From the NCBI GenBank assembly GCA_945949395.1, contig CAMFEK010000001.1, forward strand, positions 156,780 through 220,779: 64,000 nucleotides of DNA. Reading direction: 5' to 3'. Of this stretch, positions 23,765 through 34,000 are shown in pieces (within the stretch, counting starts at the first letter, position 1; every line of letters starts with the position of its first letter). This DNA comes from an uncultured Clostridia bacterium (lineage in GTDB: Bacteria; Bacillota; Clostridia; Christensenellales; Borkfalkiaceae). A program made the position numbers and the translations under genes. Under the pieces are notes generated by a model. It saw only the letters and a list, made by a program, of their open reading frames with translations. It was not told where the DNA came from and ran no database searches.

Positions 23765-24253
23765 ATGATACGGTCGGCAAAACGGGAGGATTTTGAAACA
23801 ATCAGGGAAATTTACGCGATTGCGCGCAAGAGAATGCGGGAAGGGGGGAATCCCACGCAATGGGGCGTATCCTATCCGCCCGACGAACTCATTTTGGAGG
23901 ATATCGAGGGGAAGAATCTGTACGTTTTAGAGGAGAACGACGTTCACGCCGCATTCTTCTTCCGTATCGGGGAGGACGCGACCTACCGCGTCATCGAAGG
24001 GGGCGAATGGCTCTCCTCGTCGCCCTACGGCGTTATTCACCGCGTGGCGAGCGACGGGCGCGTAAAGGGCGTACTGCCGAAAATCGTTCGCTTTTGCGAG
24101 GAAAAAATCAGGCATCTGCGCATCGACACGCACGAAAACAACCTCGTCATGCGGCATCAGATCGAAAAGTGCGGATTCTCCCGTCGGGGAGTCATCTATA
24201 CGCACGGGGACAGCGTGGACGATCGGGCGCGCATCGCCTATGAAAAATGTTGA
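23765..24253 (+). CDS. GNAT-family N-acetyltransferase
   Basis: A 162-residue protein with the GNAT fold pattern: an N-terminal MIRSAKREDFETIREIYAIARKRM, a central beta-rich region, and a late HRVASDGRVKGVLPKIVRFCEE that corresponds to the acetyl-CoA loop and helix (the usual R/Q-x-x-G-x-G/A is relaxed to DGRVKG). NLVMRHQIEKCGFSRRG is the typical C-terminal part. The substrate is unknown. The GGGGAGGAG stretch ending 4 nt before ATG 23765 sets the start. It stands alone, followed by a terminator. Confidence 0.85.
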   Translation: MIRSAKREDFETIREIYAIARKRMREGGNPTQWGVSYPPDELILEDIEGKNLYVLEENDVHAAFFFRIGEDATYRVIEGGEWLSSSPYGVIHRVASDGRVKGVLPKIVRFCEEKIRHLRIDTHENNLVMRHQIEKCGFSRRGVIYTHGDSVDDRARIAYEKC

Positions 24254-24260
24254 ACGGATA

Positions 24261-24295
24261 AAACCGCCCGACCTAACGAGGTCGGGCGACTTTTC
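24261..24295. terminator. Terminator between the GNAT and hpt genes
   Basis: CGCCCGACCT / AGGTCGGGCG hairpin with T-rich flanks on both strands, serving two convergent genes. Confidence 0.8.
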
Positions 24296-24299
24296 GTTT

Positions 24300-24836
24300 T
24301 TATTCGTAGATACTTCTCTTCAGAATGCCGACGTAGGGCAGATTTCTGTACGCTTCGGCGTAATCGAGCCCGTAACCGATGACGAATTCGTCCTCGATGG
24401 GGAATCCCGTGTAGTCGGGTTGCATGGGCACCTTTCGCCTTGCGGGCTTATCGAGCAGGCAGACGACCTTTACGGACGCCGCGCCGCGGCAACGCAGATG
24501 CTCTTTCAACGTGTAGAGGGTATTGCCGCTGTCCACGATGTCTTCCACGATGATCAGATCTTTCCCCGAAATGTCTATGGTGAGATCTTTTTTGATGAGG
24601 ATCTGCCCCGTGCTCTCCGTGCTTTCTCCGTAGGAAGAAACCGCCATGAAATCTAACTCGACGGGGAGATCGATTTGGCGGATCAGGTCGGAGTAGAATA
24701 CGATACAACCCTTCAAGATTCCCACGAGCAGGGGCTTTTTGCCCTGATAGTCCCTCGTGATCTGTTCGCCGAGCTCGGCGATGCGCGCTTTTAATTGTTC
24801 TTCGGTAAAGAGGATTTTTTCACAGTCCTGATGCAT
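24300..24836 (-). CDS. hpt: Hypoxanthine phosphoribosyltransferase
   Basis: A 178-residue purine salvage enzyme that makes IMP or GMP from hypoxanthine or guanine and PRPP. The PRPP motif is LIIVEDIVDSGNTLYTL. The flexible loop ELDFMAVSSYGEST and the base-site FVIGYGLDYAEAYRNLPYVG are characteristic of Hpt. The start ATG shares its A with the TGA stop of tilS (TGATG), and AAGGAG lies in the end of tilS, so the two genes are translationally coupled. The tilS-hpt order is widespread in Firmicutes; ftsH, often next, is not here. Confidence 0.95.
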   Translation of the reverse strand: MHQDCEKILFTEEQLKARIAELGEQITRDYQGKKPLLVGILKGCIVFYSDLIRQIDLPVELDFMAVSSYGESTESTGQILIKKDLTIDISGKDLIIVEDIVDSGNTLYTLKEHLRCRGAASVKVVCLLDKPARRKVPMQPDYTGFPIEDEFVIGYGLDYAEAYRNLPYVGILKRSIYE

Positions 24837-26110
24837 CAGTTTTCTCCTTTGTAATCGTAATGTATATACCAAACGTCGCTCGTTTGATCGGTTCTGATTT
24901 TGTCGGATATCTCCACGCCGACGGCGCAGAAAATTTCGTTTTCTTTGGCAATGAGGGGGATAAAATCCCGCTTGCGCAGGGGGATTTTCTTGTCGTTGAA
25001 GTACTCCTTCAGCTTTTTGGTTCCCCCGCCGAATTTCGTAATTTTGTCGCCCGCCCTGCGGAATCGGAACACGCAGCCCGCGGGCAGTTTTTTGATATCG
25101 AACGCCTGTCCGTCCTTTTTCTTATCTATTATAATACAGTCATCTCCCAAAACCGTCCTGCCCGTAGAAAAGGGAATTTCGAGTTCCGAGCGTTCCCGCT
25201 TTTTGTAAAGGAACACTCCTTGCGGTTCCTTTTCCGCCTCTATCTGAAAGGGCAAGCTCACCCGCGCGGAAGTGGGTTTTTTGAGCAGCGAATAGAGCGC
25301 GGATAGGTGCGCCTGCGTGTAATCTCTCTTGACGCCGAGCTCCTTTAAGGCGATGAGCGCCGCCCGCGTAAACAGGGGCTTTTCGCATTCGCTCACATAA
25401 AGAGCGCCGTCCGCCCTTTTCACCTTTTCCCGCGCGAGGGAATATAAAAATTCGTCGTCCTCCGCGGCGATCGCGGAAAAACGGGAAATATTCGCCGTCG
25501 CGCCGGGGATCTCCCGTTCGAGGTCGGGCAGAATGTGTTTTCTGATCGCGTTTCTCGTATAGCTCTCGTCGTCGTTCGTGGCGTCTTTGCAGTAGGAAAG
25601 TCCCCGTTCGCTTAAATAGTTGAGAATTTCCAGCTTGCTCGTTTGCAGAAGGGGGCGAATATAACCCGCCCTGTCGGCGATCCCCCTTAAGCCGAAAAGG
25701 GAAGTTCCGCGGCAGAGGCGGAAGAGAATGGTTTCGGCGTTGTCGAGCGCGTGATGCGCGGTGGCGATAAGGTCCGTTTTCCCTTCCCGAAGAAGGGAGT
25801 CGAAACATTCGTAGCGAAAATTCCGACAGGCGGTCTCCAGACTCTCTTTATGCCGCTTGGCGCGCGCGACGCAGTCGCAGGAAAATAAAAAGAGGGGGAT
25901 ACTGCGCTCCTTGCAGAACTTCTTTACGAACGCCGTGTCTGAAAGACTCTCCTTTCCGCGCACGCCGTGCTCGCAGTTTACGGCGGTCAGCGTGATGGAA
26001 AATTCCTCTTTGTGCGCATCAAGATAGTCGATAAGCGCCACGGAATCGCTCCCGCCCGAAAGGGCTACGCATATTCTCTTGTTTCGATAGGGGGAAAGAT
26101 CGCATTGCAT
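24836..26110 (-). CDS. tilS: tRNA(Ile)-lysidine synthetase
   Basis: A 424-residue enzyme that converts C34 of the CAU-anticodon tRNA-Ile to lysidine. The PP-loop ATPase motif SGGSDS is at residues 18-23, followed by CEHGVRG and TAHHALDNAETILFRLCRGT, the TilS N-type signature. The C-terminal domain (VFRFRRAGDKITKFGGGTKKLKEYFNDKKIPLRKRD) is the TilS C-terminal module. No ribosome binding site precedes ATG 26110, and a TATAAT ends exactly 6 nt before it, so the message is predicted to be leaderless. Longer in-frame starts lie upstream of that promoter. Confidence 0.95.
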   Translation of the reverse strand: MQCDLSPYRNKRICVALSGGSDSVALIDYLDAHKEEFSITLTAVNCEHGVRGKESLSDTAFVKKFCKERSIPLFLFSCDCVARAKRHKESLETACRNFRYECFDSLLREGKTDLIATAHHALDNAETILFRLCRGTSLFGLRGIADRAGYIRPLLQTSKLEILNYLSERGLSYCKDATNDDESYTRNAIRKHILPDLEREIPGATANISRFSAIAAEDDEFLYSLAREKVKRADGALYVSECEKPLFTRAALIALKELGVKRDYTQAHLSALYSLLKKPTSARVSLPFQIEAEKEPQGVFLYKKRERSELEIPFSTGRTVLGDDCIIIDKKKDGQAFDIKKLPAGCVFRFRRAGDKITKFGGGTKKLKEYFNDKKIPLRKRDFIPLIAKENEIFCAVGVEISDKIRTDQTSDVWYIHYDYKGEN

Positions 26111-26116
26111 ACTCTC

Positions 26117-26145
26117 ATTATACACGCTTTTTTCGCGTTTTTCAA
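26117..26145 (-). promoter_or_regulatory. Promoter of tilS-hpt
   Basis: TTGAAA (26145-26140), 17-bp spacer, TATAAT (26122-26117), then GAGAGT and the ATG on the minus strand. Confidence 0.83.
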
Positions 26146-26211
26146 GGAAAAACGAGGAAAAGCGTTCAATAAAAAATTTTCGGAATTTTTTGAAAAAAGT
26201 TAAAAAAACAG

Positions 26212-26240
26212 TTGACAAAACATTTATAGTTTGTTATTAT
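26212..26240 (+). promoter_or_regulatory. Promoter of the tRNA cluster
   Basis: TTGACA (26212-26217), 17-bp spacer, TATTAT (26235-26240); about 45 nt before the first tRNA. It is divergent from tilS. Confidence 0.82.
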
Positions 26241-26290
26241 GATTAAGCTAAATCAAGCAGCGATTGTCGGAACCAAGTTCCACACGATAT

Positions 26291-26367
<77 letters not shown>

Positions 26368-26371
26368 TTAT

Positions 26372-26448
26372 GGCGGCGTAGCTTAGTTGGTTAGAGCGAT
26401 CGGTTCATACCCGATAGGTCATAAGTTCGACTCTCATCGCCGCTACCA
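26372..26448 (+). tRNA. tRNA-Met (CAT), elongator
   Basis: Cloverleaf with 7-bp acceptor stem GGCGGCG / CGCCGCT (last pair G-T), anticodon loop TTCATAC and encoded CCA. The loop sequence favours elongator Met over the lysidine-modified tRNA-Ile2. The T stem (ATAAG / CTCAT) has one A-C mismatch at 51-63. It starts 4 nt after tRNA-fMet. Confidence 0.92.
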
Positions 26449-26517
26449 CAAAAATATCGGGTTCTACTCCCGTTTATATAAAGATATGTCCGCACGAAAG
26501 TGCGTTTACATAAATCT

Positions 26518-26592
26518 GGCTCCATGGTCAAGAGGTTAAGACACCACCCTTTCACGGTGGTATCGTGGGTTCAATTCCCGCTGGAGTCACCA
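26518..26592 (+). tRNA. tRNA-Glu (TTC)
   Basis: Acceptor stem GGCTCCA / TGGAGTC, anticodon loop CTTTCAC with TTC, T loop TTCAATT, and encoded CCA. It lies 69 nt after tRNA-Met and is probably in the same transcript; the gap includes a small hairpin, CGCAC / GTGCG. Confidence 0.95.
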
Positions 26593-26602
26593 TAAATATA
26601 AA

Positions 26603-26636
26603 CGGCACAGGAGGATGCTTGTGCCGCTTATTTTTC
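26603..26636 (+). terminator. Terminator after the tRNA cluster
   Basis: CGGCACA / TGTGCCG hairpin followed by TTATTTTTC. Confidence 0.75.
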
Positions 26637-26663
26637 TTAATTCAATATCTTAAAACCATGAGG

Positions 26664-26694
26664 GCCGCTACTTTATAAAAAAGTAGCGGCTTTT
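26664..26694 (+). terminator. Second hairpin terminator after the tRNA cluster
   Basis: GCCGCTACTTT / AAAGTAGCGGC hairpin followed by TTTTCC; a backup terminator or the end of a short untranslated transcript. Confidence 0.65.
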
Positions 26695-26709
26695 CCTTGC
26701 GTTTTTTGC

Positions 26710-26742
26710 AAAAAAAGGATCGCCGCCAAACGTTTGGCGGCG
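26710..26742 (-). terminator. Terminator after the lipoprotein gene at 26762
   Basis: CGCCGCCAAA / TTTGGCGGCG hairpin, followed on the minus strand by ATCC and seven T. Confidence 0.82.
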
Positions 26743-26761
26743 AATATCCAAAAGAGAATGC

Positions 26762-27742
26762 TTATTTATCGGTAAAGTTCGCGTCGTCGAGGGTATAGAC
26801 GAGCGTTCCCATATTATAGGGCAACACGCTGCGGTTTACGATCATCACGTTGCGGTAGGTGTTCGCCGTCTGCGACACGGTCTTTGCGTAGTAACAAGTC
26901 TGCGCGACGCCCGATTGCAGATCGTCGATGGCGACGGAGAGTTGATTGTAGGCGATGCTTTCTTCTTCGACCTTTTTCCCGTTCACGGTAAAGGCGGGCG
27001 TCATGGTCGCCACGGCGGAGTTGGTGATCTTTACGGGCTGAACGATTCCTCTCGAAGTGTTGAGCACGTTCACCGTCTCGGAGGCGGAGGCGGCGATATT
27101 CATGCCGCGAATGGCAAAGAGCAGCTGTTCGTTGTCGAGATAGGTGTAATTGTCGTCTATCTTGTGCTCGGTCACCTTTTGCGAATCGTCGCTCAAATCG
27201 GTGTATACGAGTTTCGCCTTCGTCACGTCTTTGTTGTAGGTCGTCCGCAAGGAATAATGATAAGCGCCGACGTCCTGATCAAAATCGATGGGGTTGGAGC
27301 GGAGCAGGGAATGCGCCCGTACCGTCTTTTCCGAATAGACGGGGCGCAGATTTTCGTTCACGGTGCGGAATACCGAAACGGAGGAGATCTCGTCGCGATA
27401 GGATTCGCTCTTTCCCGCCACGGTGTAGGTCACGTCGAGGGTGAGCTGCGTCTTGTAAACGTACACGTTGTCGTGGGAGCCGTCCTCCCAGTCGTAAATG
27501 GCGTTGGTGAGGGTCGTCGTATAGACGCCGTTTTCATACGAAACCTGCGCGTATTCGTTGCTGCCCTTTTCGTAGCTCACGGTGTAGGTGAGCGTTTCAA
27601 AGGTGTCGCCGATGGAGGTGGAGAGGGCGGTGTTGGCGTACCAGTTGGAAGAAAAGCTCGTTCTCACTTCCCCGCAGGAGGCGAACAGCAAGAGGGAGGA
27701 AACGGCGAGAGCAGCCGCAGAGGTTAAAATCGGTTTTTTCAT
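26762..27742 (-). CDS. Lipoprotein of unknown function
   Basis: A 326-residue protein with a signal peptide ending LLFASC (Cys about 24), predicted to be anchored to the outer face of the membrane. The mature part is rich in Thr, Ser, Tyr and Val in an alternating beta-strand pattern, with no motif I recognise. The start at 27742 has GGAG upstream. The promoter is TTGAAA (27809-27804), a 16-bp spacer and extended -10 TGCTATAAT (TATAAT 27787-27782). It stands alone between the tRNA genes and addB. Function cannot be assigned. Confidence 0.8.
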   Translation of the reverse strand: MKKPILTSAAALAVSSLLLFASCGEVRTSFSSNWYANTALSTSIGDTFETLTYTVSYEKGSNEYAQVSYENGVYTTTLTNAIYDWEDGSHDNVYVYKTQLTLDVTYTVAGKSESYRDEISSVSVFRTVNENLRPVYSEKTVRAHSLLRSNPIDFDQDVGAYHYSLRTTYNKDVTKAKLVYTDLSDDSQKVTEHKIDDNYTYLDNEQLLFAIRGMNIAASASETVNVLNTSRGIVQPVKITNSAVATMTPAFTVNGKKVEEESIAYNQLSVAIDDLQSGVAQTCYYAKTVSQTANTYRNVMIVNRSVLPYNMGTLVYTLDDANFTDK

Positions 27743-27953
27743 AAAAATACTCCGAAGATTTTTCAAGTCGTTATTATCCGTATTATAGCACAGTCCTTAG
27801 CAATTTCAAAGCAAAATTCGGTTAAAGTTTGGCGAAAAAATTTTTTTTGCCGAGTTTTTGAGCAACTTTCCGTTTTTTTATTTCCAACGCCTTTTTTTTT
27901 CGCGGGGAATGTGGTAAAATAAAGAGAACCGCAACGAAAAAAGGGAGAACACT

Positions 27954-30900
27954 ATGATACGAAGTATTCGGGTAAAAACGATTGCCGACGCCCTCGACTA
28001 TTTGAAACAGTACGTGCGCAATAAGGAGGAGGCGGGCGAGAGCACGCTCGTCTTTGCCGAGGATCGCTTAACGCTCTTATGCGAGCAGGCAATTTGTCAG
28101 GAGATGGGGGGCAGCTTTTTGACGGACGTCGTCACCTTTGCCCGCTATTTGAACAAGCGGAGCGACCGCGTGCTCACCAAGCAGGGCTCCGTGATGAAGA
28201 TCGGCGAGCTCATGCAGAAGAATCGCGAGGCGCTTGCCTGTTTCAACAAGGATTATTCCGCGCGCACCTCGGCAAAGATGGTATACGAGACAATCGCGCA
28301 GTTCGCCGCTTGCCGCATCGCGCCGAGCGACCTCGACGCCCTTTCTTTAGACGATCCCGCCCTGATGCGCAAGATCAAGGACGTGTCCCTGCTTTATCGC
28401 GAGTACCTCGCCTTTTTACAGCGAGAGGGCTTTGCGGACGAGAACACCCTCTTGTCCCTGCTCCCCTCCGCACTCTACGAGGACGCCTCTTTGTCGCATA
28501 AGAACGTGCTGTTCTTTGCGTTCGGCTCCTTCACGGGGCAAGCCGCCGAGGGCGTGCGTTGCTGTATGGAACGGGCGAAGTCGGTTGTAGGCGTCTTTTT
28601 GAACGGTGCGGAAGAATACTATACGGGCGAGGGCGAAAACCGCTTTTTGGCGATCGCCTCCGATTTCGGCGGCGCCAAGGGCTACGAGCGCCCCTCTTCC
28701 TTCGACGAGGTGAGAAAGAGGCTCTCTTCCGCTCTGTATTCCGCAGAGGTGTTCCGAACGGATTCTGTCCCCTGCCAAACGAATCGCGTCCGCATACTCG
28801 AGTGCGAAAACAAGTCGAGAGAGGCGGAAACGGCGGTCGCGCTCGTGAGAAAGGCGGTTGCCGAAGGCGCGCGCTATCGGGATATCTCGATTTTCGTGCC
28901 CGACGTAAACGCCTATTACGGGGAGCTGAAAAAAAATTTCGACAGCTATCGGATCCCCTGCTTTGCGGACGTCAAAAAACCCCTGTCCGCTCACCCCGTC
29001 AGTTCCTTTTTGCTCTCGCTGTTGCAGGCGGTGGAAGAGAGATGCTTGCCCGCCTCGGTGTCGGACGTGCTCTCTTCCGTATTCTTCGGGGATAAGGGCG
29101 TCCTTCTCAATTATCTCGATAAGTTCGTTCCCTTCCGCGGCGGGGTGTTGAGACCGATCAAGAATCGGGAGGTTTTAGAGCAGTTCGGCTTCGATTACGA
29201 CGAGGTTTCTGCCGCGCGGGAGCGCTTTCTCTCCCTCTATAACCTCTTCCGCCCCAAGGATACGGGGGAGGGCTACGCGCAGGCGCTCTATCAGGCGCTT
29301 TATCAGGTGGGCGCCAACGAGGTGCTCTCAGCTCTTTCCGACGAGGAAGAGGACGTCGCCATGAAGAGCTTTTTAAGTCAGATAGACCCCACGCTCGACA
29401 AGCTCCTTTCGGAGATCACCTCCATCGCGGGTAAAAATATCTTCACCGCGGGCGAATTTTACGATATTTTATCGGACGGCTTTTCCTCGGCGGAAATTTC
29501 CCTCATTCCCATCAAGCCGGACGCCGTATTCATCGGCGATATCTCTTCCTCCAAGACGAATAGCGGGAAGGTCGCCGTCTGTCTCGGTCTCACGCAAAAG
29601 GTGCCCTGCTATTCTTCGGACGTGGCGCTCATCTCCGATCGGGACATTCACCGCCTCAAACAGGGAAATATCGACGTGGAACCCCTCATCGCCGAGGTCA
29701 ATCTGCGCGCGCGGGAGAGCGTGTGCCTCAACCTGCTCTCCTTTACGGAGAGACTCTATTTGACCTATCCCGTTTCGGACGGCGGGGCGGAAAACGGAAA
29801 GAGCGAAATTCTCTCCTACGTCGGCAGGACGTTTGCCTGCCGCGCGGAGCGGGAGGCAGATCTCTTTCCCTACGACTGCGCGCAGCGCATTCCCGCCGAA
29901 AAGCGAATGTTTTACGAGGAGGACGCCCTGCGCACGGATGAAAAGCGCCCGCCGCAGATCTATTCCGCGCTCTGCTCCCTTTTGGACGGCAACGCCGTTC
30001 GGGAAAGATACGCGCAAAATAAAAAGGAGAGCATTTCTTTGGGCAAATCGCTCTTTTTGGAGGGAAGGGAATTTCTCTCTCCCACCCTTTTGGAGAATTT
30101 CAACACCTGTCCCTATCGCAACTTCGTCGAGCGCGGCTTGCGGCTCGAGGAGCGGGAAGAGGGGCTCATCGCCTTTTCTTCGAGCGGAACCTTTTTGCAC
30201 GAGGTGCTTCGTCGGGTGGGCGAAGGCATCCGTTCGGGCGAAATTCAGGATATCGAGACCTGCTCCCGCGTCGCCGAAGAGGCGGGGGGAGAGGTGCTCT
30301 CCCGCCCCGAATACGTCTCCCTGCGCGATAGCGCGTCCGATCGCTATTTTGCCGAGCGCATGATCGCAGACGGCAAGAGCATCGCCAAAGAGGCGTTCCG
30401 ACAGCTGGAAAACAGCGCCTTTACGGTGGAGAGCACGGAAAAGAGCTGTTTCGACCGCGCGTTAAATCTCCGCGGGTTCATCGACCGCATCGACGTCTCC
30501 GAGGACTTTTTCCGCATCGTCGACTATAAGACGGGTACGATCAAGACGGATTTGAAATACTATTACGTCGGCACCAAATTGCAGTTGGAGCTATACGCCT
30601 CCAACGCGATCGGGAGCTATCCCGATAAAAATCCCGCGGGCGTATTCTATTTCCCCGCCAGGGTGGACTTTTCCGCCGTGGACGACGACGAGAGCGCCTA
30701 TGCGCTGAAGGGGTATTTTTTGAACGATTCGGACGCGATCGAGCGCTTGGGCGTCCTCTCGAGCAAGAGCAAAAAGATCCCCGCGGGCGGATTTCCCCTC
30801 TTTTTGCGTTACGCCGAGGAGATGGCGCGCCACACGCGTTCGCTCGTGGAGCGGGGGTACATCAAGCCTTCCCCCTGCGACAACGCTTGCGGCTACTGTA

Positions 30901-31013
30901 AATATAAGGGCATGTGCGGCTTCGACGGCGAGCAGAGACCTTTCGATTTTTCCAAACTGTCCGTCGAGAAGATCATAGAAATCGTTTTGAACAAGGAGGA
31001 AAAAGATGGCTGA
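27954..31013 (+). CDS. addB: AddB subunit of the helicase-nuclease AddAB
   Basis: A 1019-residue protein. The C-terminal PD-(D/E)XK nuclease is seen in LRGFIDRIDVSEDFFRIVDYKTG. Four cysteines suited to an iron-sulfur staple are in NTCPYRNF (about residue 719) and CDNACGYCKYKGMC (about 978-991), as in AddB. The N-terminal helicase-like half lacks a recognisable Walker A loop; it begins near GESTLVFAEDRL instead. AddAB resects double-strand breaks for RecA loading, with AddA as the active motor. The end overlaps the addA start by 8 nt. GGGAG precedes the ATG. Confidence 0.92.
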   Translation: MIRSIRVKTIADALDYLKQYVRNKEEAGESTLVFAEDRLTLLCEQAICQEMGGSFLTDVVTFARYLNKRSDRVLTKQGSVMKIGELMQKNREALACFNKDYSARTSAKMVYETIAQFAACRIAPSDLDALSLDDPALMRKIKDVSLLYREYLAFLQREGFADENTLLSLLPSALYEDASLSHKNVLFFAFGSFTGQAAEGVRCCMERAKSVVGVFLNGAEEYYTGEGENRFLAIASDFGGAKGYERPSSFDEVRKRLSSALYSAEVFRTDSVPCQTNRVRILECENKSREAETAVALVRKAVAEGARYRDISIFVPDVNAYYGELKKNFDSYRIPCFADVKKPLSAHPVSSFLLSLLQAVEERCLPASVSDVLSSVFFGDKGVLLNYLDKFVPFRGGVLRPIKNREVLEQFGFDYDEVSAARERFLSLYNLFRPKDTGEGYAQALYQALYQVGANEVLSALSDEEEDVAMKSFLSQIDPTLDKLLSEITSIAGKNIFTAGEFYDILSDGFSSAEISLIPIKPDAVFIGDISSSKTNSGKVAVCLGLTQKVPCYSSDVALISDRDIHRLKQGNIDVEPLIAEVNLRARESVCLNLLSFTERLYLTYPVSDGGAENGKSEILSYVGRTFACRAEREADLFPYDCAQRIPAEKRMFYEEDALRTDEKRPPQIYSALCSLLDGNAVRERYAQNKKESISLGKSLFLEGREFLSPTLLENFNTCPYRNFVERGLRLEEREEGLIAFSSSGTFLHEVLRRVGEGIRSGEIQDIETCSRVAEEAGGEVLSRPEYVSLRDSASDRYFAERMIADGKSIAKEAFRQLENSAFTVESTEKSCFDRALNLRGFIDRIDVSEDFFRIVDYKTGTIKTDLKYYYVGTKLQLELYASNAIGSYPDKNPAGVFYFPARVDFSAVDDDESAYALKGYFLNDSDAIERLGVLSSKSKKIPAGGFPLFLRYAEEMARHTRSLVERGYIKPSPCDNACGYCKYKGMCGFDGEQRPFDFSKLSVEKIIEIVLNKEEKDG

Positions 31014-34000
31014 TATTCAACTGACAAAGGAGCAGCAGGAGGCGATCTCCCGCAAGGGTAAGGTCATCGTCTCCGCGTCCGCGGGCAGCGGCAAGACGTT
31101 CGTCATGATCCGCCGCCTCATCGACGCGATCTTAAACGGCTTGGGCATGCAGGAGTTTTTAGCCGTCACCTTCACCACGAAGGCGACGGAGAGCATGGTG
31201 GACAAGTTGCGCGCCGCGTTGATTCAGGCGATCAATTGCTCTCAAAGCGAGGCGGAAAAGGCGGTTTTGAAACAGAAACTCGCCGAGCTCCCCCTTGCGG
31301 ATATCTCCACCATTCACGCCTTTTGCTCCCGCCTCATCAAGCGGTATTTCTACGAGATCGAGGTGGGCGACGACTTTTCCGTCGCGTCCAAGGAGGACGC
31401 GGAGGGCAAGCGCATCTACGACGAGGCGATGACCGATCTACTCGAGAGCGCCTACGAGTCTCCCGACGAGAATTTCTCCCTTCTGTTAAAGGTGTTCCGT
31501 TCCCGCGACGGCGTAAAGGGAGTTCGGGACGCCATCTCCGAAGTGTACGATAAATTGCGGAGCGACTGCTCCTATCGCGAACGTTTGCAGGAGGGGGGAT
31601 ATTACACCGAACAGAGTTTTCAAGAGGCTTGTAATACCTTGCTTTTCTCGTGGAAGGACGAGGTGGCGGAATACCGCGCCGCGCTCAACGAGCTTTCGGG
31701 AAGAATGTTTCAAGCGCCCCCCGACTGTTTCGAGGTGTACGACGCCATCGACAAGGCGCTTCTCCTCGTGGAGGAGGAAACGGATATCTTTGCCCTCGCG
31801 CAGGCGGTTTTGCCGAATAAGCCCACCAAAAGCAGTAAGAGAAAGGGGATCTCCGAGGAGCAAAAGGCTTTCCGCGACGAGATCAACGTCTTAAAAGACG
31901 AGGTGTTCAAATTTATCGAGAAAAAAGTTTTGAATCTCGGGCTGCTCGATTACGAAACGGAGCTTGCGCGCTATCTGGAATCGGGCAAGATCGTCCGCGC
32001 GCTGTATTCCTACGTGGAGAAGTTCGACGATATCTATTCCGCCCGCAAACAAAAGCGGCTCAAGCTCGACTACAACGACCTCGAACATTACGCCCTTCGC
32101 CTTTTGGAAAAGCCGCAGGTGCTTTCCGCCGTTCGGGAAAAATACAAAATGATTTTCGTGGACGAGTATCAGGACGTCAATCCCACGCAGGAGAGGATTA
32201 TTTCCGCCATCGGGGGAGAGGAGATCTTCCTCGTCGGCGACAAAAAGCAAGCCATCTATTCCTTCCGCGGCGGCAAGGCTCGCTACTTCACGCAAAAGGA
32301 AGGGGAATACGGGGAGGGGAATTTATTGCTCTCCGCCAACTTCCGCAGCGGCAAAAAAATTCTCGACTTCGTCAACGAGGTGTTCGTTCCCGTCATGACG
32401 AAAGAGCGCGCGGATATCGATTATGCCGCCGCGCCCATGCGCGGGGGCGAGCGCTACGGCGACCGGGCGGGCGTCGTAAAAATTCACGTCTGCCAAAAGG
32501 AGAAGGAGGAAAAGGAAGAGCTTTCCGATATCTACCGCATCGAGGAGCACGGCGACGCGTGGAAAAATAACAGGAGCGCGGTGGGGGATAAGGTCCTCTC
32601 TTTGATCCGCGCCTGCGTATCCGCGCCCGCGGCGGACGAAATGTCCCGCACGGAGGAGTATTTCACTTGGTTCGACGTGGACGAAGGGCGGGAAAAGAGA
32701 GTATCTTACGGCGATATCGCCATTTTGGTGCGCTCCATCAACACCGACTCCGTCAAAAAGATGATTTCCTATCTGGTGGAGAACGGCGTTCCCGTCACCT
32801 CTCTTTCGGAGATCAACGTATGCGACTATCCCGAAGTGCAAATGCTCGTCGGCATCTTGCAGACGCTCGACAATCCCGAAAGCGACGTTCCGCTCTGCAC
32901 GGCTCTCTTGTCCCCCGTCGGAGGCTTGCAGGAAAACGACCTCGCCAAGATACGCATTTTCGGCAATCGCATGGGGGAAGAGGGGCGCTTGCCCTTCCGC
33001 CGCCTCGCCGAGGCGTATTCCGCGCAGGCGGAGGATAGCACCGCCGAAAAACTTCGCGTCTTTTACAACCGCATCGCCCTCTTGAAGAAAAAGACCTATC
33101 TGTATACCGCCGCCGAGGTGTTGGGGGAGCTGTTGTCTGCCTACGGTATCGAGGTGCAGCTGTTATCCAAGCCGAACGGCAAAAACCGCATGGCGCGGGT
33201 GAACCGCTTTTTGTCCGAATGCGGGGCGGATAACGTACACGATTTTCTAAAGAGGCTCAAAGCGATCGGCTATCGCGTCTTTTACACCGAGAACAACGGG
33301 GAAAACTCCGTCAAGGTCCTCACGATCCATAAGTCCAAGGGGCTCGAATATCCCGTCGTCATTCTTCCCTTGGATAAACCTTTCCATACGGAAAGAGGGG
33401 ATCTCCTCTTTGACGACGATTTGGGTTTCGTGGCGAAATATTACGACTTCGAGAATATGAAAAAGCAAAAGACGGTGCTTTTCCGCGGCGTAGAACGCCG
33501 CTTGAAGCGCGCGCAGGTGAGCGACGAGCTGAACGTGCTCTACGTGGCGCTCACGCGGGCGAAGTACGCGCTGCACCTCGTGCTCTCCAAGGAGCCGGAA
33601 AGAACGTTTTCCTATTCGAATTTTTCCGACTTCATTTCTCCCGAACTGGCGGAAAAGTACCGCGGGGAGATCCCCTCTTTGCAAACGCCGAGAAGATTGA
33701 GGGATATCCTTCCCCTCGTGGGGTGTTATGAGGAGCTTGCCGCCCTCTCCGCCGTGTACGAAAAGCCGTACGCCTATCCCGTGGGGAAAAATCTCGCCGT
33801 CAAGAGTTCCGCATCCTCTTTGATGCGCGCCATGCAGGAGGAGGAATACTATCCCACCCGACACCCCTTTTCGGAGGGGAACGAGGGCAAGACCTCTAAC
33901 CGCATCGGCACGGCGTATCACGCGTTTTTGGAACACGCGGACTTTTCCAAGACGAAAGGGGAGTACGAGCGGCTCGCCTCCGTCCTCGAAAAGGAAGATT

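Noticed and set aside
26372-26448. tRNA-Ile2 (lysidine-modified CAT) as the identity of the second tRNA
   Set aside because: The TTCATAC anticodon loop and acceptor stem fit elongator tRNA-Met better; tilS being nearby is not evidence of identity.
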